Assembly (NCBI GenBank): GCA_963978545.1
Contig: OZ021724.1
Location: forward strand, 29,005,933-29,069,932
DNA length: 64,000 nt
Origin: Linyphia triangularis
Lineage: Eukaryota > Arthropoda > Arachnida > Araneae > Linyphiidae
Direction of reading: 5' to 3'
The notes under the pieces: generated by a model
Told to the model about the DNA's origin: nothing
The model's database searches: none
What the model saw: the letters and a program-made list of their open reading frames with translations, nothing else
Shown: positions 1 through 12,452 of the stretch, piece by piece
How the letters are laid out: every line of letters begins with the position of its first letter
Numbering within the stretch: position 1 is the stretch's first letter
Translations under genes and position numbers: made by a program

Positions 1-2121
1 CACCCTCAACCACCCACGCAAACAGTTTCGAGGTCGCGTTCTCAAATTCAATTACGATGAGTCCAAAGAACACTAATATTTCAATAATTGTCTGTTTAAT
101 TTTATCCTATGAGATAAATTTTAAATATTAACGCAGTCCAAATAAATGTTAAGTTAAGATTTAAAATTTCCTAATTTAGTTAAGGCTTGTGGAACATTTC
201 ACAAGTATCTATTTTTACTGAATTTTCAAAATATTATGGGGAAGCTATCCTCTCCTCAAGAACATTGAGTTTCGGCAACACGCTCATCGCCTACACTCTG
301 TTCAAGATTTGATTCTACATCTAGCCTGTCTAATTTAATTGAAATAAGCTGGAAACTGTCCTCTCCTCCCGAAAAATGAATGTTGGCTTCGCGTCCCCAC
401 GTGAACAAAAGGCTGTGTCCAAGCAATGCCTAGCCCATATCCGGAAGTCGATTCTAGATGGAACCTGCCTAAAATTGCCTATTCAACCAATATCACCAAT
501 ACAATTTTTATTTCTTTTAAAAAATAGATTTTTGGCAACTATATAATGTAATATATATATATTTATTCAATACAACATTAAGGATGATTGTTCTAAGACC
601 AAAAATAATTAATTTTTACCCCTACATACCTCCTATAAAACCCAGGAAAATTAAACTTATCGGTTATCTTATTAAAGTGCATTTGTTGGAAGAACAATTT
701 CCACCACCCTCAACTACCAACGCAAACAGTTTCGAGGGCGCGTTCTTAAATTCAATTACGATGAGTCCGAAGAACACATATATTTCAATAATTGTCTGTT
801 TAATTTTATCCTACGAGATAAATTTTAAATATTAACGCTGTCCAAATAAATGTTATTCTAAGATTTAAAATTTCCTAATTTAGTTAAGACATGTGGACCA
901 TTTCACAAATATCTATTTTTACGCATTTTTCTAAATTATTATGGCGAACCTATCCTCTTCTCAAGAACATTGAGCTTCGGCAACACGGTCATCGCCTACA
1001 CTCTGTTCAAGATTTGAATATAGCACTTGTCTGTCTAATTTATTTGAAATAAACTGGAAACTGTCCTCTCCTCCCGAAAAATGAGTGTCCGCATCACTTC
1101 ACCAAGTCACCCTGTGACCAAGCAATGTCTAGCCCATATCCGGATGTCGATTCTAGTTAGAACCTGCCTAAAATAACCTCTTTAACCAAAAACCGAATCC
1201 TAACAGATTTTATTTTAATTTCCTTCCAAAAAAATATAGACTAGAAATGTGGTATTATATAATTTGACATAATTATACTAAGCGTCAACGAGTTAATTGA
1301 TCTAACCGTGATTAAAAGTAGTTTAAGCTAAAATGTATCACCTCGTAATTTCTGGAAAGTCGAGTTTATCGTTTATCTTATAGAAATGGTAGTGTTGGAA
1401 AAACTGCTAACGCCATCGTAATCCACTAACGTAAAAAGTTTCAGGGTCGCATTCTCAAGTTCAATTACGATGAGTCCGAAAAAAAAAAATTGCAATGATA
1501 AACTGTTTATTTTTATTCTATAAATTAAATTTTAAATATTAAAGTCGTCAAATTTAAGTTAGATTTCAGTTTTTAAATTCCCTAATTTAGTTAAAGATTA
1601 TGGACTTTTCTCGATTATCTATCTTTACTTAATTCTCCTGAACATAAATGGGGAAGCTATCCTCTTCTCAAGAACATTGAGTTTCGGAAACACACTCATC
1701 GCCTACACTCTGTTCAAGATTTGATTCTAGCACTAGTCTGTCTAATTTATTTGAAATAAACTGGAAACTGTTCTCTCCCCCCGAAAAATGAGTGTCCGCA
1801 TCACGTCACCACGTCACTCTGACTCCATGCAATGTCTAGCCCATATCCGGATGTCGATTCTAGATGGAACCTGTCTAAAATTGCCTCTTCGACCTCTATC
1901 ACCAATACAATTTTTATTTCTTATAAAAAATAGATTTTTGGCAACTATATCATGCAATATATATATTTATTCAATACGCCATTAAGGATGATTGTTCTAA
2001 GATTAAAAATAATTAATTTTTACTCCTACATACCACCTAACCAACCCAGGAAAATTGAACTTAGTGGTTATCTTATTAAAGTGCATTTGTTGGAAGAACT
2101 GTTTGCACCACCGTCAACCCC
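1..2121. repeat. Satellite array, left part (about 0.7-kb monomers)
   Basis: Recurring landmarks show a tandem repeat: the cAAACAGTTTCGAGG block occurs near 24 and 729, its variant AAAAAGTTTCAGGG near 1438, and the block reading AACTGGAAACTGTCCTCTCC near 342, 1051 and 1761. Spacing is about 700-710 bp. Monomers fall into types recognisable by their tail: one contains a stretch similar to CCAATACAATTTTTATTTC, another has TAATTTGACATAATTATACT instead. There is no conserved reading frame; short ORFs here are broken differently in each copy. The array continues at 6482 after the Copia insertion. Confidence 0.9.
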
Positions 2122-2277
2122 TGTTGGAAGTAATCGCACAATGCGAGTTAACCAAGACTTTGATCGAACCTCTTAACTACTTCTACTTTCATTTCGTTCT
2201 TTGTATATAAATACATTCCTGTGTTAATAAATCTTATATATCTCTACGATCCAGGCTCCGAGATAATCATTCTAACA
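2122..2277 (+). repeat. Copia 5' LTR
   Basis: 156 bp, TG...CA ends. It contains TATATAAATA (a TATA-box candidate) near 2205 and AATAAATC (a poly-A signal candidate) near 2227. From the TTTGATCGAACC block onward it matches the 3' LTR exactly; the four differences lie in the first 50 bases. Confidence 0.93.
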
Positions 2278-2290
2278 TGGTAGCAGAGCG
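2278..2290 (+). promoter_or_regulatory. Copia primer-binding site (initiator tRNA-Met)
   Basis: TGGTAGCAGAGCG starts directly after the LTR. It is complementary to the 3' end of the animal initiator methionine tRNA (GCTCTGCTACCA), a primer used by many LTR elements. The complement is to the tRNA 3' end, not to the internal half-tRNA site described for Drosophila copia. Confidence 0.85.
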
Positions 2291-2363
2291 TGGTTAAACG
2301 CTTTGCTTTGCTGATACGCTTTACTTTCGCGAGAGTTCTAGAAGGAACGTTTTTGATATTAAC

Positions 2364-3160
2364 ATGTCTGAAATTAAGTTTGAAATTAAACCTTTTGACG
2401 GAACGAACTTTTCGTTGTGAAGTAGGCGATTGAAAGCGGTGTTTGCAGCAAAAGAGTTCGATTATTATCTAACTAACGATTTTGATTCTACGAAACCAGA
2501 GTTCATCCTTCAAGCTAAGAAGGCGTATGCTCTGTTGACGACTTTGCTGGGTGATAATATTCTTGCTTCATTACACTGAGAGGATACAGCTCTGAAAATA
2601 TGGACAAGATTAATTGCAACGTACTCCAAGGAAAGTGCGGTGAGTCAAGTTTTGACTCGGAAGCGTTTAGCTACTATTAAGAAAAGGAAAGAGACTGATA
2701 TGCAGAGTCATATTGATGAAATTCAAGGACTTGTATCGGATTTGCGTATGTCGGGTGCAGCGGTTAATGATGTGGATGTTGTTGTGTATCTTCTAATGTC
2801 GTTGCCTGGGGAATATGATGCTGTTCGAGCTGCAATAGAAAGACAATCTACGGAGAATTTGAAGGTTGATTTTGTGACAAAACGTCTCGTAGATACAGAA
2901 GCGTTGATGTCTGAGGACAAGAACAAAAGTGTAAATAATGATCTTTAAGAAATTCCATGACATCTTCGGGTGACCAGGTGGCATTTCCTTCATTTAAAAA
3001 GGACATTGTCTGTTTCTGTTGCAAGAAGAAAGGTCACGTGGCGAAGCAGTGTCGCAAGAAAATTGTCTGTTATTCTTGTGGACAGTTCGGTCACATGAAA
3101 AGTGACTGCGTGCAAAAACCAAGGAAAACCAGACAAAGCGAGAGGGCGGCAGTAATGTTT
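2364..3160 (+). pseudogene. Copia gag remnant with two zinc knuckles
   Basis: The reading frame opens at ATG 2364, 87 bp after the LTR. It has in-frame stops at 2418-2420 and 2577-2579, then runs open to a stop at 2946-2948. Homology continues in another frame from about 2957, so there is also a frameshift near 2945. Two CCHC zinc knuckles follow (CFCCKKKGHVAKQC near 3011-3052 and CYSCGQFGHMKSDC near 3068-3109), the nucleic-acid-binding end of nucleocapsid. The upstream part is the UBN2-type Copia gag domain by position and composition. It is not functional. Confidence 0.9.
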
Positions 3161-6100
3161 GCTGCTGGGGACTTGGAAACTGACTGCTTTATTGTTGATT
3201 CAGGTGCTACATCACATATGAGCTCTCACATTGAGTGGTTTTCTGATTTGAATCCATCATCTGGTACAGTTCAGAGTGCTTCTAGTTCTAGTCGACTTGA
3301 AGTTAAAGGTATTGGTACTATTACTGGTATATTAAGAAATGGAACAAAAATAACATTGAAAGACGTGCTGTATGTCCCTGGAATAAATAGTGAATTAATA
3401 TCTGTGAAAAATATTGAAAATGCTGGTTTTCAAGTGATTTTTAAGAATCAGTTGGTAACCATACGTAAAGGCCGACCAAACGGTATAGTGGTTAGCGTGC
3501 TGGCTTCTAGACCGCGAGGTTGCGGGTTCGAGTCCCGTGTTGGCATGGGTGTTTGTAAATGTATGTTGGCTTGTCTAATGACGAAATGTTTCGGCGCATT
3601 ATAGCCCTCGTGTTGCTGACGGCGCCAGATAATCTGAATACAACCAACCATACGTAAAGATGGTAAAAGTATATTTTTGGCTAGATGTAACTCGCGAGGA
3701 CAATATGTTAGTGACTTTTCGCCAATTATTGATAGTGTCATGTTGACTCAAGAAGATGCAACTCTATGGCATAGACGTTTAGGACATTCTTCAAATCAAG
3801 TGTTGCAAAAGTTGGGTTTACCTACCTTGAAGAATTTTTGTGAAGAATGTGTGCTGGCCAAACAAACAGCTGAACCGGTTGGAAAAGGATCAAGGCGTCG
3901 GGAGAAAGAACCAATGAAAATGATACATACGGATGTTTGCGGTCCAATCACTCCTTCTACAGCTAATGGTGAAAGATACTTTATGAGTATTATCGATGAC
4001 CATTCTAGGTTCTGTGAAGTGCATCTTTTCAAGCACAAAAATGACGTTGTGGAAGTACTGGAGTTATTCTTTAAATCTAACCCTAGTGTTCAAAAAATGA
4101 GATGCGACAATGCCAAAGAATATGTGACAGGTAACCTTGTGAAAGTTGCTAGAAAAGCAGGAGTTATCATTGATCCTGTACCACCATATACACCACATTT
4201 AAATGGGTGCGCTGAGCGGGCGAACCGTTCACTGCTCGATAAAGGAAGGGCTTTGATTTACGAGTCCAAACTTTCTAAAGTTTTCTGGGGATTTGCTGTA
4301 CAAACTGCAGCTTACCTTAGAAATCGAATTCCAAGTAACAGCATAAATGGTGATACTCCTTATTTACTGAAATATAACGAAGAACCTGATTTGAACAAGA
4401 TTAGAGTGTTTGGTTGTGATGCATATATGAAAGTTCCAGAGGTTCAACGGAAGAAGCTTGATCCCAAGTCGAAAAAGATGATTTTTGTAGGTTATTCAAG
4501 CATGGGTTATCGTTTATTAGATCCTGTGACTAAAAGAATTATTGTCTCTAGAAACGTTAAATTCAACGAAACGAAAATATCGATCTCGAATTTGACTGAA
4601 ACCAACAACGGCTACCTTCGTAACCCACCAGGTCAGTTGGAAACCGTAAAGGTAAAAGAAGAACTTGGTACAGAACTTAGTGAAGAACCAAGAGTTCCCG
4701 GGAAAGTACAAGATGTAACTTGCGAAGTAAGAAGGTCGCAAAGGAACAAGAAGCCACCTATAAGATTTCCGGAAAGGGAAGTTTACCAAGCGATGATATC
4801 TGTTGAAGAAAATGATTTGACTTATGAAGACATAGAAGACCTACCAACGGAGGAAAAAGTGCTGTGGAGAAAAGCAATGGCCGAGGAAATTCGTGCAATC
4901 GAGAAAAACGAAGTATGGGACATAGTGGAACTTCCTGAAGGACAGCGTCCAATTTCATGCAAGTGGGTTCTTCGAATCAAACGTAGTGGACAACGTAAAG
5001 CTCGTCTTGTCGCACGTGGGTTTATGCAAAGAGAAGGACTAGAATACGAAGAAACTTATTCACCTGTAATTGGTATGACAGCATTGAGGCTTGTACTCAT
5101 TTTAATTCTCCAAAGAGAATATCAAATGTTTGTATTGGATGTTAAAACAGCCTTTCTTAATGGCGAGTTAAGTGAAACTATATACATGAATCAACCCCAA
5201 GGATATGATGATAATAGTGGGCGTGCTTGTCTTTTACGGAAAAGTCTTTACGGACTCAAGCAAGCTCCGCGAAGATGGTTTGAGAAGTTTCTGGAATCCA
5301 TACGCAAATGCAAGTTTAAACAGCTTCAAAGTGAGCCGTGTATTTTTGTCAGGGAAACTGGAAATAAAGAAGTCATCATGCTGCTTTATGTTGACGATCT
5401 TCTCATTGCCGGATCCGATAATAAACATCATCATAGAATTACTAAAAAGAGAATTTGAAATGTCAAAATCTGAAGTTGCAACAAAGTTCTTGGGTCTTCG
5501 TTTAGAGTATACTCAAGATAAACTGGCTCTAGACCAAGAAGCGTATATTGAGAAGCTTTTACAAAAGTATAACATGTCAGATTGCAAACCATCATCTACC
5601 CCTATTGAACCCAAGTCTACACCAGCTGATTTCGAGGAGGAAAGTTATTTCAACGGACCATATCGTGAACTTATTGGTTCCTTGCTTTATTTGGCAAATT
5701 TGACAAGACTCGATATTCTGTACGCAGTTAATTACTTAAGCCAACTGCAATCACATCCTACAGATGCAGCATGGAAGGGGTTAAAAAGAATCCTAAGGTA
5801 CTTAAAGGGAACTTTAAAACATAAACTTGTTTACCTTAAGAACTGTCAATTACCTATTATTGAATTGTTTGTTGATTCTGATTGGGGTTCAAACCCTCTA
5901 GATAGGAAATCTATTTCAGGTTACCTTATTAAGATATGACTGCCCAGTAGCTTGGTGTGTGAAGAAGCAAAATGCAATCGCATTGTCTTCAACTGAGGCT
6001 GAAATCCTTGCTTTAGGTAAAGCAGTTCAGGATATTATTTGGTTTAATCATTTGTGCAAAGAGCTTTTGTACATTCCGAATATTTTTATATTTGAAGATA

Positions 6101-6318
6101 ATCAATCTGCTATTAAATCTATTTTGAATCAAAATAATTGTGCTAGACTTAAACATATAGATATCAAATTGAAATTTATTCGTAATGCTATTGATATGTA
6201 TTGTATGAAACTTGAATATGTATGTTCAAATGATTAGCTTGCAGATATGTTAACAAAAAGTTTACCTAATCAAAGATTGATTGATATTAGAACCAGATGT
6301 AATGTGAGGTGCGATTAA
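3161..6318 (+). pseudogene. Copia pol remnant (protease, integrase, RT, RNase H)
   Basis: The protease carries the aspartic motif DSGATSH (about 3197). A SINE interrupts the frame at 3471. Past it, integrase shows the H-H-C-C zinc head (WHRRLGH ... CEEC, about 3766-3855) and a DDE core (HTDVCGP, RCDNAKEY, CAERANR). RT shows CKWVLRIKRSG, DVKTAFLNGEL, YGLKQAPR and YVDD (5387-5398). A frameshift near 5440 moves the frame, another occurs near 5937, and an in-frame TAG at 6235-6237 cuts the RNase H tail. RNase H is recognisable by DSDWGSNP, SSTEAEI and EDNQSAI. The integrase core reads RCDNAKEY where RTDNGGEF-like is usual. Confidence 0.93.
3471..3645 (+). mobile_element. tRNA-derived SINE A, copy 1 (inside Copia)
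   Basis: 175 bp flanked by a perfect 14-bp target duplication, AACCATACGTAAAG (3457-3470 and 3646-3659). The head is a degenerate tRNA: A-box-like TAGTGGTTAGCG, B box GGTTCGAGTCC, and complementary acceptor ends GCCGAC / GTTGGC. The body ends in a CCAGATAATCTGAA segment followed by an ACAACC tail. It lies within the Copia pol remnant and so is younger than that insertion. Confidence 0.93.
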
Positions 6319-6325
6319 GGGCGGG
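6317..6325 (+). promoter_or_regulatory. Copia polypurine tract
   Basis: AAGGGCGGG directly precedes the 3' LTR, the expected position for plus-strand priming. One pyrimidine interrupts it. Confidence 0.75.
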
Positions 6326-6481
6326 TGTTGGAAGTAATCGAACAATTAGAGTTAACCACGACTTTGATCGAACCTCTTAACTACTTCTACTTTCATTTCG
6401 TTCTTTGTATATAAATACATTCCTGTGTTAATAAATCTTATATATCTCTACGATCCAGGCTCCGAGATAATCATTCTAACA
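6326..6481 (+). repeat. Copia 3' LTR
   Basis: 156 bp, same TGTTGG...CTAACA ends as the 5' LTR and differing from it at four positions by eye. Confidence 0.93.
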
Positions 6482-9400
6482 AACCCAAACTCAAACAGTT
6501 TCGAGGGCGCTTTCACAAATTCAAATACGATGAGTCCGAAGAAGATATATATTTCAATAATTGTCTGTTTAATTTTATCCTATGAGATAAATTTTAAATA
6601 TTAACGCTTTGCAAATAAATGTTAATTTAAGATTTAAAATTTCGTAATTTAGTTAAGGCTTGTGGACCATTTCACAAATATTTGTTTTTACTGAATTTCC
6701 CAAAATATTATGGGGAAATTATCCTCTCCTCAAGAACATTGAGTTTCGGCAACACGCTCATCGCCTACACTCTGTTCAAGATTTGATTCTACCTCTAGCC
6801 TGTCTAATTTAATTGAAATAAACTGGAAACTGTCCTCTCCTCCCGAAAAATGAGTGTCAGCTTCGATTCCCCACGTGTACAAAACCCTGAGTCCAAGCAA
6901 TGCCTAGCCCATATCCGGAACTCGATTCTAGATTGAACCTGCCTAAAATTGCCTCTTAAACCACTATTAATAATACAAATTTTATTTCTTAAAAAACAAT
7001 AGATTTTGGCAACTATATAATGTAATATATATATTTATACTAATAGCCAATAAAAATGATTGTTCTAAGATAAAAAATAATTAATTTTTACTCCTACATA
7101 CCGCTTATCCAACCCAGGAAAATTGAACTTAGCGGTTATTTTATTAAAGTGCATTTGTTGGAAAAACCGTTTGCACCACCCTCAACCACCCACGCAAACA
7201 GTTTCGAGGTCGAGTTCTCAAATTCAATTACGATGAGTCCGAAGAACACTAATATTTCAATAATTGTTTGTTTAATTTTATCCTATGAGATAAATTTTAA
7301 ATATTAAAGCTGTCCAAATAAATGTTAATTTAAGATTTAAAATTTCCTAATTTAGTTAAGACATGTGGACCATTTAACAATTATCTATTTTTACGCATTT
7401 TTATAAAATATTAAGGGGAAGCTATCCTCTACTCAAGAACATAGAGCTTCAGCAACACGCTCATCGCCTACACTTTGTTCAAGATTTGATTCTAGCACTA
7501 GCCTGTCTAATTTAATTGAAATAAACTGGAAACTGTCCTCTCCTCCCTAAAAATGAGTGTCCGCATCGCGTCCCCACGTAGTACGCTGAGTCCAATCAAT
7601 GTCTAGTTCATATCTGGAAGTCGATTCTAGTTAGAACCTTTCTAAAATAACCTCTTTAACCAACAACCGAAACCTAAATGATTTTTTTTTAATTTCCTTA
7701 CAATAAAATATAGATTAAAAATTTTGTATTATATAATTTGACATAATTATACTGAACGTCAACAAGTTAATTGCTCTAACCATAATAATAAGTAGATTAA
7801 GAAAAAATGGATCATCAGGTATTTTCTGGTAAGTCGAGTTTATCGTATAAAAATGGTAGTGTTGGAAAAACTGCTAACGCCATTGTAAGCCACTAACGTA
7901 AAAAGTTTCAGGTTCGCATTCTCAAGTTCAATTACGATGAGTCCGAAAAACAAAAAACAAAAAAAAACAAAAAATTGTAATGAAATACTGTGTATTTTTA
8001 TTCTATAAATTAAATTTTAAATATTAAAGTCGTCAAATTTAAGTTAAATTTCAGTTTTTAAATTCCCTAATTTAGTTAAAGATTATGGACTTTTCTTGAG
8101 TATCTATCTTTACTTAATTTTCCTAAATATAAATGGGGAAGCTATCCTCTACTCAAGAACATAGAGCTTCGGCAACACGCTTATTGCCTACACTCTGTTC
8201 AAGATTTGATTCTACCACTAGCCTGTCTAAATTAATTGAAATAAACTGGAAACTATCCTCTCCTACCGAAAAATGAGTGTTGGCTTCGCGTCCCCACGTA
8301 CATAACGCTGAGTCCAAGCAATGCCTTGCCCATATCCGGAAGTCGATTCTAGATGGAACCTTCCTAAAATTGCCTCTTTAAATAATATTAGAAATACAAT
8401 TTTTATTTCTTATAAAAAAATAGATTTTTTGCAACTATATAATGTAATATATATATTTATTATATACGCCATGAAGCATCATTGTTCTAAGCTCAAAAAT
8501 AATTAATTTTTACTCCTACATAACACCTATCCAACCCAGGAAAATTGAACTTAGCGGTTATCTTATTAAAGTGCATTTGTTGGAAGAACTGTTTGCACCA
8601 CCCTCAACCACCCACGCAAACAGTTTCGAGGTCGCGTTCTCAAATTCAATTACGATGAGTCCGAAGAACACTAATATTTCAATAATTGTTTGTTTAATTT
8701 TATCCTATGAGATAAATTTTAAATATTAAAGCTGTCCAAATAAATGTTAATTTAAGATTTAAAATTTCCTAGTTTAGTTAAGGCATGTGGACCATTTCAA
8801 AATTATCTATTTTTACGCATTTTTCTAAAATATTATGGCCGACCAAACGGTATGGTGGTTAGCGTGCTAGCTTCTAGACCGCGAGGTTGCGGGTTCGAGT
8901 CCCGTATTAGGCATGGGTGTGTGTAAATGTATGTTGGCTTGTCCAATGAAGAAAGTTTCGGCGCATTATAGCCCTCGTGTTGCTGACGGCGCCAGATAAT
9001 CTGAAAAACAACCAACTAAAATATTATGGGGAAGCTATCTTCTCCTCAAGAACATTGAGCTTCGGCAACACGCTCATCACCTACACTTTGTTTAAGATTT
9101 GATTCTAGCACTAGCCTGTCTAATTTAATTAAAATAAACTGGAAATTGTCCTCTCCTCCCGAAAAATGAGTGTCCCCATCGCGTCCCCACATAGTACGCT
9201 GCAAGCAATTTGTAGCCCATATCTGGAAGTCGATTCTAGTTAGAACCTTTTTAAAATAACCTCTTTAACCAATAACCTAATCCTAAATGATTAATTTCCT
9301 TACAAAAAAAATATAGACTAAATTTTAAATATTAAAGTCGTCAAATTTAAGTTAAATTTCAGTATTTAAATTCCCTAATTTAGTTAAAGATTATGGACTT

Positions 9401-10945
9401 TTCTCGATTATCTATCTTTACTTAATTTTCCTAAACATAAATGGGGAAGCTATCCTCTTCTCAAGAACGTTGAGTTTCGGCAACACTCTGATCGCCTACA
9501 CTCTGTTAAAGATTTGATTCTAGCACTAATCTGTCTAATTTGTTTGAAATAAACTGGAAACTGTACTCTCCTCCCGAAAAATGAGTGTCAGCTTCGCATC
9601 CCCACGTGTACAAAACGCTGAGTCCAAGCAATGTGTAGCCCATATCTGGAAGTCGATTCTAGTTAGAACCTTTCTAAAATAACCTCTTTAACCAATAACC
9701 GATTCCTAAATGATTTTTTTTAATTTCCTAACAAAAAAATATAGAATAGAAATTTGGTATTATATAATTTAACATAATTATACTAAACGTCAACAAATTA
9801 ATTGCTCTAACCATAAAAATAAGTAGTTTAAGCAGAAACGTATCACCTGGTAATTTCTGGAAAGTCGAGTTTATCCTTTATATTATAAAAGTGGTAGTGT
9901 TAGAAAAAATTTTAATGCCATCCTGATCCATTAACAAAAAAAGTTTCTTGGTCGCTTCTTTACGTACATTACGCTGAGTCCAAGCAATGCCTAGCCCATA
10001 TTCGGAAGGTGATTCTAGATGAAACCTGTCTAAAACAGCCTCTTTAACCAATATTCCAAATACAATTTTTATTTCTTATAAAAAAAAATAGCTAGACTAT
10101 GTTTATGAGCAAAGCCCCTCTACAAGAGTTGTATTTTGCAGTAGCCTGTCTGAATAAATTGAAATGTTTAGGAAACTGTCAACTTCTCCTGAAAAATGAG
10201 TGTCGCTACTTACATTACGATGAGTCTAGCAACGCATATCCGACAACCGAAAGTCTATTTTGGTTGGAGTCTGTCTAAATCACCTCTTAAATTAATATCC
10301 CGAATATAAATTTAGTTTATTTTATTTTTTTGTATAAAATAATTAGATTAGAAATTTTTTTAGTCATATAATTCGATATAATTATCCTAAACGTCTATAA
10401 GGTAATTGTTTTAATCACAAAAGTAGTTAGTTTGAGCAAAAACGTATCACTTGACCCACCCTGGAAAATCGAACTTAGCGGTTACCTCATCAAAGTATAT
10501 TAGCTGGAAGAACCATTCCCTCACGCAAACTGTTTCGGACTCGTGTTCTCAAGTGCAATTACGAAGAGTCCATTGAACACATAAATTGCAATAATAGACT
10601 GCTTAATTTTGTCCTATCAGATTAATTTTAGATATTAAACTCGTCAAATTAAAGGTAAAATTAAGATTTTTAATTTCCTTATTTATTTAAGGATAAGGGA
10701 CATTTCTGATTAATCTATTTTTATACAATATTCCTAAACATAGACGGGAAAACTGAGTTTTCCTCATGACCAAATTTTTTCGGTGACATACTCATCACCT
10801 AGCTCCTTCTCAAGAGTTGTTTCTAGCTCTAATTATTCTAAATAAATTGAATTAAATTGGAAACTGTCCTCTCCTCCCAAAAAATGAGTGTCGACTTCGC
10901 GTCCCCTCTTATAATACGCTATATCCAAACAACGCCTTGCCCATA
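6482..10945. repeat. Satellite array, right part
   Basis: The array resumes in register after Copia. Landmark blocks recur near 6497, 7201, 7914 and 8613, about 700 bp apart, then spacing is disturbed: a SINE insertion at 8839, an internal deletion near 9320, and increasingly divergent monomers to about 10945. The decline in similarity at the right end is the usual pattern for a satellite edge. Type order matches the left part when the Copia is removed (see finding on the trimer). Confidence 0.88.
8839..9015 (+). mobile_element. tRNA-derived SINE A, copy 2 (inside satellite)
   Basis: Same family as 3471-3645, with B box GGTTCGAGTCC and the same CAGATAATCTGAA tail. It is flanked by a 14-bp duplication, CTAAAATATTATGG (8825-8838 and 9016-9029), which splits one satellite monomer. 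Confidence 0.93.
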
Positions 10946-11259
10946 TCCTAATAACGACGAAACTACGTCACAGTTTACGTTTTCAAATTAAATTTCAACA
11001 ATCTACATACAATTTCATTCTTTTCTTACCTCCTGGCAGCTACGATAGTCTTTTATCTTTCCTGTCTCTTCCTATAAAACTTATAAACTTTAAAACCCCT
11101 CTCCTCCACAAAATCCAGAACACCAAAATTAGCTACACTAGAACCTTCCATTTCATTAAACATAAACACTGCAAATCATTTTTTTCTTCGTTAATTATGG
11201 ATGCATTTGAAATTCCATAATCAAACATAAATATCCAAGCAGATGCATAATTTTAAACT
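10946..11259. other. Spacer between satellite and Helitron-like element
   Basis: AT-rich single-copy-looking sequence. I see no coding potential or repeat structure in it. Confidence 0.5.
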
Positions 11260-12414
11260 TCAATACACTGTATACTATTATAATAAAACAAGCTGTCTGT
11301 CTGTGGATCTATAAAAAGCTACTTAAAATTGGAGTAGAACTCTAAAATTTTCAACATAAGTAGTTTTGGCCTTCAAATTTTGCCTATGATAAACAGAATG
11401 TTAACATTTTAATTAGTTCGTTTCTAAGTGATTTATTCAATTCATATTTTTTTTACAAAGTGACTTTAAATAAAGTTACAGCATTGAAATTTTCAACGTA
11501 AGTAGTTTCAGATATCTAATTGGACTTTAGAAAATCAGAATGTTAAAATTTTAATTAGTTATTTTTTAATTAATTAAAAAAAATACAAAACGACTTCGTA
11601 TAGGGTTACAGCTCTGAAATTTTCAATACAAGTTGTTTTGGCCTCCTAATTGAACTCTTCAAAAACAGAATTTTAAATGTTTTGTTAGTTTTTTTAATTA
11701 ATTTTGATAATTAATCAAAACATATTTTACAAAACGATTTCTAATAGGGCAACAGCTCTGAAATTTTCAACATAAGTAGTTTTAGCCTTCTAACTGGACT
11801 ATTGAAAAACATAATTTTAAATTTTTATTTAGTTCTTTTTTAATTAATTTTTTTATATAATTAATAAATATTTTACAAAACGAATTCTAATAGGGCAACA
11901 GCTCTGAAATTTTCAACATAAGTAGTTTTAGCCTTCTAACTGGACTATTGAAAAACATAATTTTAAATTTTTATTTAGCTCTTTTTTAATTAATTTTTTT
12001 TATATAATTAATAAATATTTTACAAAACGAATTCTAATAGGGCAACAGCTCTGAAATTTTCAACATAAGTAGTTTTAGCCTTCTAACTGGACTATTGAAA
12101 AACATAATTTTAAATTTTTATTTAGTTCTTTTTTAATTAATTTTTTTTTATATAATTAATAAATATTTTACAAAACGAATTCTAATAGGGCAACAGCTCT
12201 GAAATTTTCAACATAAGTAGTTTTAGCCTTCTAACTGGACTATTGAAAAACATAATTTTAAATTTTTATTTAGTTCTTTTTTAATTAATTTGTTTTATAT
12301 AATTAAGAAATATTTTACAAAACGAATTCTAATAGGGCAACAGCTCTAAAATTTTCAGCATAAGTAGTTTTGGCCTTCTAATTGGACCTTTGACAAAAAA
12401 TAATGCTAAAATTT

Positions 12415-12452
<38 letters not shown>

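Larger units (their letters stand above)
2122..6481 (+). mobile_element. Ty1/Copia LTR retrotransposon, decayed
   Basis: A 4360-bp element bounded by 156-bp LTRs (2122-2277 and 6326-6481) that begin TGTTGG and end CTAACA. Domain order is gag, zinc knuckles, protease, integrase, reverse transcriptase, RNase H, which is the Copia order (integrase before RT). The LTRs differ at four positions by eye (about 2.6%), so the insertion is not recent. Coding is destroyed by stop codons, frameshifts and a SINE insertion. The flanks carry AACCC on both sides (2116-2120 and 6482-6486), with one extra C next to the 5' LTR, so the 5-bp target duplication is likely but imperfect. The element sits inside a satellite monomer, which resumes in register afterwards. 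Confidence 0.95.

Noticed and set aside
3471..3540. Possible tRNA gene (A and B boxes, acceptor pairing)
   Set aside because: Same sequence appears at 8839 and 51549 with target duplications and a SINE body; the anticodon arm does not fold properly.
2957..3604. Continuous ORF running from Copia gag-pol into the SINE
   Set aside because: The last about 45 codons come from SINE A, bounded by its target duplication; it is a chance fusion, not a protein.
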